Shown in pieces: positions 34,131 to 45,190 of a stretch of DNA of 64,000 nt; within the stretch, counting starts at the first letter, position 1; each line of letters begins with the position of its first letter. This DNA comes from Metallyticus violacea (lineage: Eukaryota; Arthropoda; Insecta; Mantodea; Metallyticidae), in the NCBI GenBank assembly GCA_030762175.1, contig CM060842.1, positions 68,579,501 through 68,643,500 of the forward strand. Direction: 5' to 3'. The position numbers and the translations under genes were made by a program. Below the pieces are notes generated by a model. That model was given only the letters and a program-made list of their open reading frames with translations. It did not search any database and was not told the origin of the DNA.

Positions 34131-35522
34131 CCAAATCAAAGTTGCTCGCAAGCGGTCAGCGTCACTTATCAATTATAGTTCCTCTTACAATTGTCTTCCA
34201 CAAATCAACCTGCCCTGCGGTAGAAAAGTAGCAGAGGCCATTTAAGCAATCTGCTGGTTGAACTGACTAAATGACTAGCACATCATAGCCATTAAAAGAA
34301 AAAGGCTTCTCCTCTCATTGGTTATTTCTTACAAATAATTTGTACACTTTTTTTTTTCCCCATTTTTGGCATCTTCGACAAGTATGTGCATTACATATTA
34401 TAACTTAGGTCGTACACATATTTTACTTATATACAATAACAACTTTTAATTTAATGTTATGTAATAAATCAAAGTACATATATACTGATTAACAAAACGG
34501 AGAAGGGCTGCTAAATCCCATTTTAACATTTTTGCTGGTATATTTAACAGAAACATATGGAGAATAGAAAGGATTTAGATACTAAAAACAAAATAAATGT
34601 TTGTAGACAAAGCAACGAACTTATTAATCTTTTAGTTTATCACGAACCATATGGCAACACAGTAGAACTTGAACTACTGTGTAACACCAGGCGAATCTCT
34701 TCTCACCTCCAGCCTCTGACCTCTGGATCACGTTCTACCTGTGTCAATACAACTCCAGTAAATAAGGTTCCGTTTGCTCGCATCCGTTGTATTACTGAAC
34801 TGATCCCTTTGGTTAACTCAGTTATGCAAAATTGAATTTTCCGAACACAGATTCAAGCTAAACTCTATACTTAAATTAAAGTGGGTTTTTTTTGACTATC
34901 TTTACTATAAGTAGGAAGTAATAACTCTATGCATGAATACAGTATACCACAGGAATAATTAAAGACAAATGATTCTGCCGAAAGTTAAATTAGGTATTGA
35001 ATCGTTTGGCTTCATTTCTTATATAACTTAGCGTACCTTCCGCTCTGTGTATCGACGCAAATTCGACCCCTGCATGAAAAGGAGAAACTGTTGCTGTAAT
35101 TAGTTTTAAAGGGAAAAGAACATGGCGATAAATGTATACATTTTATATTAAAATTATTCTAAGTTACAAATAAACCGTGATTACAATTGTGTTGTTTAAC
35201 ATTTTGTGAGGATATAAAGAGCTCCATAATTTATGTAATGAATTCTTTTAGGTCTGGAATTTCATATTTAAAAAAAAATATATTACTTCTGTGGTATTTG
35301 CCATAAAATTTTCCATAAATTTCTTGAGAATATACAAATTTTCGTATTAAAATGATGGCTGCGAACTCCTGAGATTTCCTTTTAAAGCGAATTATTGTTC
35401 CAAGTTTATTATTTGAAGTTGTAATTTTATTTAGATGTTTTTACTTGGTTCAACAGCAATAAAGTTGTTATTTAAACAAAGACAACATAGATTCCATAAG
35501 CATAAAATGTTATATCATTGTA

Positions 35523-35525
<3 letters not shown>
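34131..35525. other. Intergenic; one unassigned open frame
   Basis: A 92-codon frame at 34557-34835 (plus) has ordinary amino-acid composition but no motif I can name with confidence; its last 40 residues faintly resemble the end of some LINE polymerases. The rest is AT-rich without features. Confidence 0.35.

Positions 35526-35595
<70 letters not shown>
35526..35595. repeat. (TTA)n microsatellite
   Basis: About 23 ATT units, the longest trinucleotide array in the window. Confidence 0.97.
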
Positions 35596-35845
35596 TTTGT
35601 AATAATGAAGATAGAATGAAATTTCTTGGTACAATCTTTTTCAATATCTCAGCTGGTATGACTGAAAATTACTATCGTTGTATTTTAGATAAAGTGAACA
35701 GTAAACATGATATTAGTGACATACATATAATTTTATTAATGTGATTTAAATGCTGTTTTACTTGGCATTTTGCAACTCAATTCAGTTACTGAAAAGGGAA
35801 AATTTTTATTTTTGGAAATATTCTAAACAATTTTTGTATTACCTA

Positions 35846-36480
35846 CGAGGGCCAGTTAGGAAACAACCAATTAAACATAGATTTTAAATACACTACTGAA
35901 CATAGTATTTATTGACACTGCACGTTTTTCTGTACATTTAATATTTTCATATCCCGAAAAAATCATCAAACTCTGCAAAATGGTCATTGTCGTTCCCCTT
36001 ACTTGAACAATTTTCTCTACCAGATCAAATATTTAAGTTCTGGAACAGAAAGAAGCCGTAGATGAGATAAGATGAATAAGGGAATCAATTCGAAGACTTG
36101 AACGTTGTGACTGACAATGTGTGGAACGGTGCGATATCTGTGCAGGAGCTTTTTGTACTACTTGGTAGTATCTTTGAAATGGTACAGCGGTACAAAAGGT
36201 TCCTACTATAGTTTTATCCTGTTCCAAACAGATTACCAGAATTATTCCTTACAAATTCTCCAAAAACCAGTAGCCATCATCTCCCCAGCTGATAAAACGA
36301 CCTTTGTCTCCCCCCTACCTTCGGATAACATGTGTAATAGTGTGTCCAAGTTTTGTCGTTAGTTAGAACTGACATAAAAGTCCTGCGAATTCTTCCATCG
36401 CCAACATGCTTTGAAGTGCCCTTTAGCTTACTTTTTGGTTCCTAGCCAACAATCCAGCAGGAGAGTGTGCATCCTTTCAG
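35846..36480 (-). pseudogene. mariner transposase relic with one probable terminal end
   Basis: Minus strand, across frames. AGEMMATGFW near 36290 stands for the SAGKVMATxFWD block. HIVSHNVQVFELIPL near 36100 stands for the second block (HxSxxVQxxxxELIPHPPYSPD). FLFQNLNI or LLSVPELKYLIW near 36030 stands for FLFPELKxxL. PFCRV and FFRDMKILNV are near 35960. The outer end at 35846 reads ACGAGGGCCAGTTAGGAAAC, like the ACGAGGG ends of many insect mariners. The N-terminal part and the other end were not identified. Confidence 0.6.
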
Positions 36481-36980
36481 TTGCTATGGCTACAGTTTCG
36501 CTCGGTTTCAGTCAGTAATATTTCATTACAATTCCATGAAGTTTTCGTGGTGACTTCAATGGAGCGTTCAGAGGACGCTTCATCGTTGCTGCATATAAGG
36601 CATTTATTCCATTTTGATCTGGGCGACCATCCCTTTCTTCATATAACGTTTTTTTAATCAATGCATTGAGTTTTTTTATTTTAATTACATGAAAAATCGG
36701 ACAATGATCGATAAATATACCTTTCAAGCGTTTATAACACGTTATACATTGCTGAAAATTTGTTATAGACTGTTTGAAGAATCGTGGTTGCCAACTTAAC
36801 TAAATTTCAGTTAATTTTATGAAAATTATCATAATATTCGTATGTTTAACTTAGATTTATATGAGACTAAAATCATATGCAGAATATATCTCTAAAAACA
36901 ATGTTTTAACAATTTCAACTGAACGAATGCACAGTTACAATAGTATTTATATTTTTCCCAAACTATAACATTAAATATTC
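36481..36980. other. No gene recognised
   Basis: A minus-strand frame at 36512-36727 lies where the N-terminal part of the mariner relic would be expected but carries no recognisable DNA-binding motif. Confidence 0.35.
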
Positions 36981-36981
36981 C

Positions 36982-37275
36982 TGGTCCATTGGTTAGCATT
37001 GCTGACTGCTGGCCGAGAGGCCCGGGTGCCTAGGATTTTTTCTAAGTTAGGAGGTCTGGAACGGGAGCTACCCAGTCTCGTGAGGACAATTGGGAGTCTG
37101 CCTGATGGAGAGGTGGCGTTCTTCGATCACGAAAGCCTCATGATAGGCGATCTGCTGATCACAAACCCCCTGCAATACTGCCCTCTATCAATGAAGTCGT
37201 AAGACAGAAATAGAGGATACAGAGGTCGCCGCGGCAGGCCAAGGCTCACCCCGGGCTGTAGCGTCAAATGAGAAG
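36982..37275 (+). mobile_element. SINE-C (tRNA-derived), one copy
   Basis: A-box-like TGGTCCATTGGTTAGCATTG, then GACTGCTGGCCGAGAGGCCC and a worn B box (GGGTGCCTAGGATT). The body is GC-richer than its surroundings (GGTCTGGAACGGGAGCTACC, CTCGTGAGGACAATTGGGAG) and ends near a minus-strand SINE-A. Only one copy is present in the window, so its boundaries rest on the A box and the neighbour. Confidence 0.65.
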
Positions 37276-37540
37276 ATTTGTTGTGGATGCTCTTTAACAT
37301 CTCAGGTCATCAGCGTCCCATTCAATTCAGGGAGTGAAACGTCCTATAAATTTTGTTCAGAGGTCTCTTCTTTCAGACTTGAGATAATTTTTTCTTGTAG
37401 TAAATCTACGACTCGGGACCCATGACATTACTTCCCTTCCGAAGGAAGCCATACCTACGATTTTTACGCTCGAAAAATCCATCGGTCCTGGCCGGGATTG
37501 AACCTGCTATCTTGGGTTTACGAGGTTACCCACACAGGGA
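37276..37540 (-). mobile_element. SINE-A, minus strand, near full length
   Basis: Reverse complement of the SINE-A order: GCTCTTTAACATCTCAGGTC, CATCAGCGTCCCATTCAATT, TTCCCTTCCGAAGGAAG, TTTTTACGCTCGAAAAATCC, CTGGCCGGGATTGAACCTG (worn B box), and a shortened A-box region. It lies immediately downstream of SINE-C. Confidence 0.9.
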
Positions 37541-40274
37541 GAAGAGAGAAGACTATTCTTCAGTTTAATAATTGTTAAAGCAAAAGTTATTAGGAATAAA
37601 AATTGTAAATGAACTTAGATTATTAAAGTTACATTTAAAATTAATTAACCTTTTCCGGTTCTTTAATGTTAATTTCAATTTAATCTTTAAATATTAGACA
37701 GATATTAACCTTCCTATCCTAATTTAAAAATGACTAAACTTATGAACCGACTGTTAAGGAGAAAGAGAATTTAATTCCAAAAGTTACGGGCTAAATCTAT
37801 GCATTAAATGGAGCAAAACATTTACTTCTGATTAGCTCTCTCAAAAAGTGGTTTGGTCATAAATCAATAGTTAGGCTTTTTATTCAAGTGATTTACATTA
37901 CAATTATGTATTGTTATATAGTTCCGAATAATTATATTACGATTCAGCATTAGAGGGGCGAAACACTATCTCTATGCAATTTTTTCATAAATACAAGCAT
38001 TGATATAAAGTCCCTGCTCTTACAGAGTGGAGACAATTAAGCGCCGTTGGTAGGGAATATTGCAATAAAATTATGTTTTCTAAAGCCATAAGAAGTGTCA
38101 AGAGTCTATTACCAGCCTTTTTGTTTTCTTCGGCATTCACTTTCATTTCACTCTTTACATAATAAAGTTAGGAATTTTGCATTGTGTTGAGCCATAACCA
38201 TAAATATTATTTTTCCATACATGAGATGATGTTATTTCTCTTGAAAAGAAATACTCTGGAAACATTGGGCAGTTTGACCCTGGAGCTGTCCGGGTTTTCC
38301 TGCTCAACTGAAGTAACTACATTTTAATAAACTCTCTGTTGAAACACAAAAGAAGAAAGTGGACACAATGCGATTAGCGATGACGTTTCGGGCCAGCAAT
38401 TTTTTTGTTCGGTTTTCTTTTCTACAGAGTTCACTCTGTGTTTTATTTTTACGGTAATATCGTTTCTGTATTTGTTTTCACGCTCCGATTCAACGAATAT
38501 TAAAAACGCAACATTGGAAAGAATAAAGCAAAGCAAAAGAACCGTATGTTGTCTAGAGAAGAGAATTGCTTTTTTTGTTACTTTATATCAAAGCAGTCCA
38601 AAATTATCGTGTTGCAGAAGTAAGTTAAATACACTGAGAATGTTATGCTGAATTAACCGGTTAAATAAATACAAACCTTTGATTTGTTTCACAGCTTTAA
38701 TAAGAAGGCAACATTGAATTCATATTTACAACACAATGAGGGCAGAAAGGTTCACACTTTTATTAATGTAATTTTAATATTCTATAAAATAATAACTATA
38801 ACCAGGACTAAATATAATAGTTAAAGTTTATTTTACTACTACTTCACTTTCTTGTTAGACTAATAAAACTTTACGTTATGTTTCTATGTTTTAATGCTGA
38901 AGAAAAAATGTTTCATAAGACTCTTTTTGTTCTGCATAACGCCGAAAAGTATGAAATTACTTTAAATTATACAGATATACTTAGTTTGATTAACACTATT
39001 GGATGTTCTAAACGCCCCTATATACAATTTATACACCAAAGGGGGTAATGTTCACGTTTTGCTTTTCTTAGATGTAGTGACAGGAAATCTTGCATAAACG
39101 AATATCAATCAATACGTAAAATTAAACCAGATTTGATGAACAGAGTTAATATTAAGAGCTAATTAATTTGTACTTAGAACATTATACTACGACCCTGACA
39201 CCGCAAAATATCCTGTTGTGGTTTTGTGCTTTATGTAAAGAACATCATCATCAATTGTCAATTTGTGGTCTCTTCCAACTTCAGCAGAACACATTTTGCC
39301 AACTTGTGCTGGGTCTATCCTTAGTTTCTTTCCTTTGGTTATATTTAAAAAGAAGCGTAAGAAATCTGTTTTGATCTATTCTTTATATGTGACTTTACCA
39401 ACTTATTTTTTCTTTCTTCTGACAAAACTTCTAAGTTATATATGATTTTACCATTTTTCGGACACTGTCCCTTCTTTATCCAAATTAGAGCCCAGCCACA
39501 AATCTTTTTCCCCGATTTAGTCTTTCTCTCATAGTTATAGGTTAGAACTAGAACCACCAATACCTAGTAAAACTTTAACTGTATGTCCATTCTGGTGTGA
39601 TTCCTTAACGCCTTTTAATTGTTTCACATATCATTGTAAATTTGTTTAATGTTTTGTCTTATATAAGGTGTATATAAGGTGTATTTTCTAAAAAGTTGAA
39701 ATTTTTCTTCAAAACATTTTTATTCGGTTCTATTTTATACCGAAGGTTATTTTATTCCTGAGAACGCCATATTTTTAGTCTTTAACATATATTTTATAAT
39801 TACACGTTTTAAGTATCTTTGCTAGTCTATAAAGACCTTTCTGAAATTAGTCTTCCGAGTCATCCAAAAGCAGCTGATCGTCTACATATATTGTTTTAGT
39901 TACTGGTGGAAAAAGCGTAAAAACTTAAACGATTATTTGCTGATAATTTAAACTTAAATTATATATTTTTGTAGGGAACGCTTTGTCAGTGTATGTCATT
40001 ATTTAAAATGCATATTGAGAAAATAATACTTAGGCATATTCCTGCTATGACTTTTCTATGATGTTGTATGCATTTCAAAAATAGGAAACTAAATTTCTGT
40101 CAAGAATCTTATTTGCTGGAAAATTCCTTCCTAATTGAAAAAAATTAAGTAAAAGTTGTAATATAATTGAAATATGAATTGATTTAAGGATATAATGTGC
40201 TTATTTTGCTAGAATTTGTTTTTAATTTTATTATTACTAGCAGTAGTGTATATTTGTCATGGCTTGGCAACCTA
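37541..40274. other. Intergenic, no gene seen
   Basis: AT-rich. Open frames at 38324-38536, 39168-39445 and 39345-39560 carry no recognisable motif and overlap on opposite strands. Confidence 0.4.
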
Positions 40275-40455
40275 AACTTCTGTTGTGTCTGATGAAGGGT
40301 AATAGATGACATCTTGGCGAATGAGACCAGAGGACTTTATGGTCTCAGTTTCCTAGGCATTCATCTAAAGAACTGAGGGAAAATCCGTGAAAAACTCAGG
40401 AAATAAGCTAATCAGGAATAGAACCCGGCTCGCTACCGCTAGACTATGGTGGTGA
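40275..40455 (-). mobile_element. SINE-D (tRNA-derived), minus strand
   Basis: On the minus strand: TAGTCTAGCGGTAGCGAGC (A-box region), then a B box GGTTCTATTCC (complement of 40416-40426) with the segment between boxes shortened. A body follows with CTGAGTTTTTCACGGATTTT, CCTCAGTTCTTTAGATGAAT and GACCATAAAGTCCTCTGGTC. Only one copy is in this window, so the family is inferred from the head. Confidence 0.6.
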
Positions 40456-41440
40456 TATTGCTGTAGATTAGAAACATATGCTATAACAAACTCTAGTGAC
40501 ATTCTTAGAACAGCGTAAACACAAATTTTTAAGAAAAGAATAATTAAAGGTAAGATTCTCAATATCGTCTAAATTTGAGAAGTTCGTGCATCTTTTTTAG
40601 TGATCGATCTTTACGCATCTTTCTTGCTTGGGATTTGGCAAAATGTCCCAAGTGTTTATTCTTATTCTGGGCTCACATTTTATTCAACAAAAATGATGAA
40701 GTTTGTGCAAAATTTTTATTAGAATGTTTAATATTTTTGTATAAATGAGTTCATGCCCTCAGAGGTTCTAAACTTGAACAAATATGTGTAGATTGGAGAA
40801 ATGTAATTTAAAAGTAGTTTCTACTTATAAGTTAGCAAATATAATTCGCCATCCCGCTCTGCTGAAACGGTGATGTGATGATTTGCGTCAGTTGACCCAC
40901 GACCGATGATGACTGTCATTAATAAAGCTACTAACTCATAAGTTAAAACCTTTTTTTCACGCCTCTGCGAACTGCAGTTAAAGACAATCGATCGACATAA
41001 TTCTAGTCAATCGTATTTAGCCTGTTGGCTCCCACCCAGGAATAGAGAAGCTTGTCTGTTGACGTCACTAGACCGCACTTGTTAGCTAGCTGTAAGTTAA
41101 ACCCTGGTCATATATGGGGTGTTTTGGAAAGGCAGCAGGAATAAAATCACGTTTCTATTAATTAAACAGCTAAACAAAATTAATTAAATTGCTTAATCTC
41201 CCCCACCCGTTTCTCTGTATATGTGTGTGCGCGCTTTTCCCTATCTTTACTTAGGTACTTAAAATTCGGAGAAAGCTTTGGAGCTTACATTTGAAACAGG
41301 GATTTACCCTACCCCCTAAGAAAAGCAATCAGAAGAAATAAAGTATTAATTTATACCGGCATGAAATATCATTCTAGCAAGTGAGTAATATTCTCAGTTC
41401 TCTGCATATTACAGAAAGACTTGAGTTGCTCAGAATTGTA
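40456..41440. other. Intergenic, no gene seen
   Basis: No recognised domain or repeat; AT-rich to about 40840 and mixed after that. Confidence 0.4.
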
Positions 41441-42240
41441 AGACGAGGGTAAGAAGTATGATGGTTTATGGCTTGCCCTGACCCAAGCCCATAAAACCAA
41501 GGCGAGATAAACAACATTCTTTTAGTGAACGTTAGGCTAGAAGGTCATCGCAGCAACCCCTCGGGCATTCGTTGCTCGGTTAGGGTAGAAAATTTTAGCA
41601 ACAAGTGCCGAACGCGAAATTTAAAACACCAATCAGAGGGCATGGGCTGCAATCAAAAGTTTGAATTTCGCGAACTTTAAAATGGTCATAGGCGTCGGTG
41701 ACCGATCGACTCGAGCTGAACAAAATTATCGGAACGCCGTGAGTTCGGGGCATTTTGACGGAATTTGGAAGATAGTAGGCATTCTGGCGGCATTTCGGCA
41801 TTAGGAAGTTAGTTGGCATTCTGAACACATCTCGAAGGTGGTAGGCTGTACGTCGTTGCAGTAGGTATTACGCGGTTAATAGTCATATAGAGCCGCAGAA
41901 ACAGTTGATAGTTAAAAATGATCAGCGGATATCGTAAGAGCTATTATCTTGATTACTGGTGAACTAGTGATCCGTAAAGTGAATCAGATAAGACAGTCAG
42001 TTAGTGTATCCAGAAAGCAATCCATTAGTGGAGTAGCGTTGATCAGAGTCGTCACAGTGATAAGAACTCTCGTAAACGTGGTTACAGCACGTACTTATGC
42101 AACCTTTAGTTCAGAAACATTATATCAACCCACAAATAGAAGTGGTTTCCCTAACAGTAAACATACTTAAATAAAACAACGTATAAATCTATTCCGGGTT
42201 TTAACGGGCCCAAAGTTCTCATTTGGTCATACCCTGACAA
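41440..42240 (+). mobile_element. Candidate LTR (solo or 5') of an LTR retrotransposon
   Basis: A GC-richer block of about 800 bp that begins TGTAAGACGAGGGTA and ends TCATACCCTGACA, so it has TG...CA ends with a short inverted match (GGGTA/TACCC). An AATAAA-type signal (42170-42176) lies about 65 bp before the end. AATTGT occurs at both edges (41437 and 42237 areas), but overlaps the ends rather than flanking them cleanly. No coding region of an LTR element follows. This is a structural guess, not a family match. Confidence 0.35.
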
Positions 42241-42895
42241 TTGTTCTTATCCCCGAGGAGCGCCCTGGGCGTTTCCCAAAAACACACTAGCTCTCATCAT
42301 CTAAGCCGAGGCAGCGAGGAGGTTCTTCTCCTCGCATCTGAGTGAAGCAGGAAAAGGAACGTGGAGAAGGGAAGGAGCAAGGACAAAAGGACCTGACAGA
42401 GGACATCACGAGGCGGTCAACTTCCCGTCCCCAAAAATCCTACAACTGCACTTCCTTGTCCAAACCCTGAGATCAACATTTAATTGGAATCCTCGTCCTA
42501 ACCATAACGACAAATAGTCACTAACAAGCTTACTAAATCATTCTCTCATCCCCTTCCGTCCTTCCCACACACAATTACTGCTTCACATTGTAACCTTCTT
42601 AAAATAAAATGACCATTTACACCATGTGAAAGAAATGTTGTCTACCAGTATACTCACAGGGCCCTGCAAAGCTTCAAAATAGCTTCCAACTCAAAGTTAG
42701 TTTCCTTGTTAAGTCATTCACAAAGCAAACCGACCTATTGTGTTGATAACTTTGGAGTCACATTTATTAGGACTGAGAATAATACATAGTGTTTATAGGA
42801 TTCATATATAGATTGTAAATTTAGCTTTAGCTATGTAATATAAAGTTGCATACTTTATGGTGAACATCACACATGACTTTGAGTTACTCGCGTAA
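42241..42895. other. No gene recognised
   Basis: Positions 42250-42500 stay GC-richer and A/G-rich like an LTR-element leader but show no open frame or primer-binding site that I can support. AT-rich afterwards. Confidence 0.35.
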
Positions 42896-42899
42896 CTCA

Positions 42900-43430
42900 A
42901 GCGGATGATTAAGATCAATATCAATGACGAGTATCAGTGAAGAATTTGCTCCATCTGCGAGGAGGTGGAATCGTGGAGTCACATTCTGGTAAAATGTAAA
43001 GGTACGGAAGAATTGAGGAAAAAGTATCTACCACCCTCCTTTACACGATTGAAGAGAGGAAGATGGGCATCCTGGACTTTGCTGGAAAGCGAGACAGCTC
43101 AGGACTGAAAAGACTGATAACCAGATAGAGGGTTGGGGGGGGCACAAATTGACTGAACGTAGCCGTGTGTCATCCATAATGGGATTTCTTTATATTTTAT
43201 GTTTGTTGCTTTTTTCAGTATTTTTAAAAATTATTCTCCTGGTATATTTCTTATTTAACTATTTTTATTTGTTTAATTGCCGAATATGTTTATATCTTAT
43301 TATGAATATCTAATGTAATACCATGTGCTAAATCAAACATAGCTAGTGTATTGCCATCAGTTGGACTCGTGCGCCTCTTAAAGTTGTTTTATATTGCATT
43401 GGCGCCACTGTAATAAATACACCCCTACAA
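42900..43430 (+). mobile_element. LINE-C 3' end
   Basis: C-terminal polymerase remnant: RMIKINIDDEYQ-like start, one stop, then RICSICEEVESWSHILVKC followed by GTEELRKKYLPPSF, ending SETAQD stop near 43110. The knuckle keeps all four ligands with spacing C-x2-C-x7-H-x4-C. About 320 bp of 3' untranslated sequence follows to ACTGTAATAAATACACC. Five-prime truncated. A different family from LINE-A and LINE-B by sequence, although the knuckle spacing is the same. Confidence 0.7.
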
Positions 43431-43939
43431 CTACAAGGAAATACTTAAAACACACTAAAGAGCTTTTAAGATAATTGTAAGTGGTATGGTTTTTAAACGA
43501 ACTTGACTTTGTTCAAAAACACAGAACGGTTATTTGGAAAAAATCAGTACAAAATATTACTTTTATTTTTTAACCTTTCTGTACCAGCTTGTTTTATGGA
43601 ACGAAAATTGTTAGTAGAGAATCAGAGTGTATAATTTGTCCTAAATCCTGTAGTTTAAGCGGTGCTTTTTAAACAAAAGAATTATCCAGAAATACAAATA
43701 ACTGAAGACTGGTTACATATTTCCCTGTTTCATCAGTACTAATCAGTGTCATTTAATAATTCATCAACAATTCCTTATTCTTATAATTTAGCACATATAT
43801 ACAGTTCGATAGATTAACACATTCTGTTGAAATAATATTTTATTAAATATATATTTTTTCAACATGTAAACAACAAAAACAAATAAAAATCTTAATCAAC
43901 ATCATCAACAATAACAGATTTATTGCCTGGTAGTAGATA
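43431..43939. other. Intergenic, no gene seen
   Basis: AT-rich; no feature recognised. Confidence 0.4.
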
Positions 43940-43941
43940 TA

Positions 43942-45188
43942 CAGGATGGCACAAAAGTAGCTACACACGTAGTGAATTTTAGTTAACGTATGATTTCATT
44001 TTTCTGTATGTTATGTTCTAAAAGGTTTTCTTCAAAATGTTTTACTTCATTTGTTTTTAACTGTACTGTACATATGTTTCTAGATTGGTAATATTGTTAG
44101 AGTAACAGTTGAAAATGGAGAGGAAAGAATTTTTGCTCAAAGAACGAGATTTAAGTGCTGTAATGTGGGAATGGAGAGAACATTTCGTTTCAAATTCACC
44201 AATACCATTGTTTACAATATAATTCATAAATTTGAAATTGAATATTTAGTTTTGAATGCACCTCGTAGTCGGCGATCTAACAGAGCACGGATTGAGGAAA
44301 ATTAACCCAATATCTGTCTTGACTGTCGGTCCTAGGAAGTTCACAAGACGATTAGCGGTAGAATTTCCAGCAATGTCACGTCAGTCATTCTAAAGGATAT
44401 TGCATAAGCAGAAGCTCTAAGTGTGCATTTCACGTCTGATACATGATTTGTTGGAAGATGACCAGACAAGCGGCTACAATTTTATGAGATTATACTCCAT
44501 CAGTATAATTGACATGATCCAAATTTCTTTCAAAACGTAGTGTAGTCGGATGAAGCCATCTTTAAGTTATTGGGACACGTAAACCGACATAAGGAACAGC
44601 ATCATGTTATTTTGAAGCAAGCGCCAAATTAACTAGGCATAAGTGTGTGGGGTGCAACATCGCACTTTATTGATGGAAATCTCGATGGTAACAAGTTAAT
44701 AACTCTGCTTCAAGAGGTCACATAAGGAATCAACATGCATTTGGACAACTTTGGTCAATTTTACTTCCAGCATGATGGGACTCCTGCGCATTATGGTACA
44801 GTTATTCTAGAAGAGTGCTTGGGCGACATGCAGCAGTTGAATTCCCATGATCCCCCGATCTTACCCCAGTGGATTTCTTCCTTTGGGGTATGGTTAAAGA
44901 CAAAGTGTATGGAAGGGAATCACAAACTGTTGAAGATCTGATTTTTACGTTGAGGACGCCTCCCAAAAATTTGAACAACGTTCAACTGTGTTTGCCTTTG
45001 TGCCGGTATTCCAGGCAGACTCCAACAGTGCATTGAATGAAGAAAGGAAATAGTTTGAAGATAAAAGAAATTAAATTCTTTGCTAACTGAATTTCACTGA
45101 GTGTTTAGCTACTTTTGAACACAAAAAGAAATGCAGTCCTTTGTTAACTGAAATCAACTACGTGTGTAGCTACTTTTGCGTCACCCTA
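43942..45188 (+). mobile_element. Full-length dead mariner/IS630-like element
   Basis: Both ends are present. Left CAGGATGGCACAAAAGTAGC continues TACACACGTAGTGAATTTTA; the right end on the minus strand is TAGGGTGACGCAAAAGTAGC then TACACACGTAGTTGATTTCA. That gives over 40 bp of inverted repeat with few mismatches. TA lies on both sides (43940-43941 and 45189-45190). At about 1247 bp it is full length for this superfamily. The last 100 bp contain a second, worse copy of the right end (45078-45118), so the terminus was duplicated internally. Confidence 0.9.
44114..45060 (+). pseudogene. Transposase of the full-length mariner-like element, broken
   Basis: Starts MERKEFLLKERDLSAVMWEW (44114) as expected for the N-terminus, then moves between frames: VGPRKFTRRLAVEFPAMSRQ near 44325, a degraded first catalytic block near 44545 (the WSDEAxF region reads SRMKPSLS), HLDNFGQFYFQHDGTPAHYG near 44738-44795 (second catalytic Asp in QHDG), and near 44840-44920 the third block, with DLTPVDFFLWGMVKDKVYGR recoverable only across a frame change. 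At least ten stops or shifts. It encodes no active enzyme. The catalytic pattern is DD34-type, but the exact spacing cannot be counted through the frameshifts. Confidence 0.8.
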
Positions 45189-45190
45189 TA

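Noticed and set aside
34557..34835. 92-codon frame as a LINE polymerase C-terminus
   Set aside because: Only a vague resemblance to the final block of some polymerases, with no fixed motif such as a zinc knuckle or FKYLG. Left unassigned.
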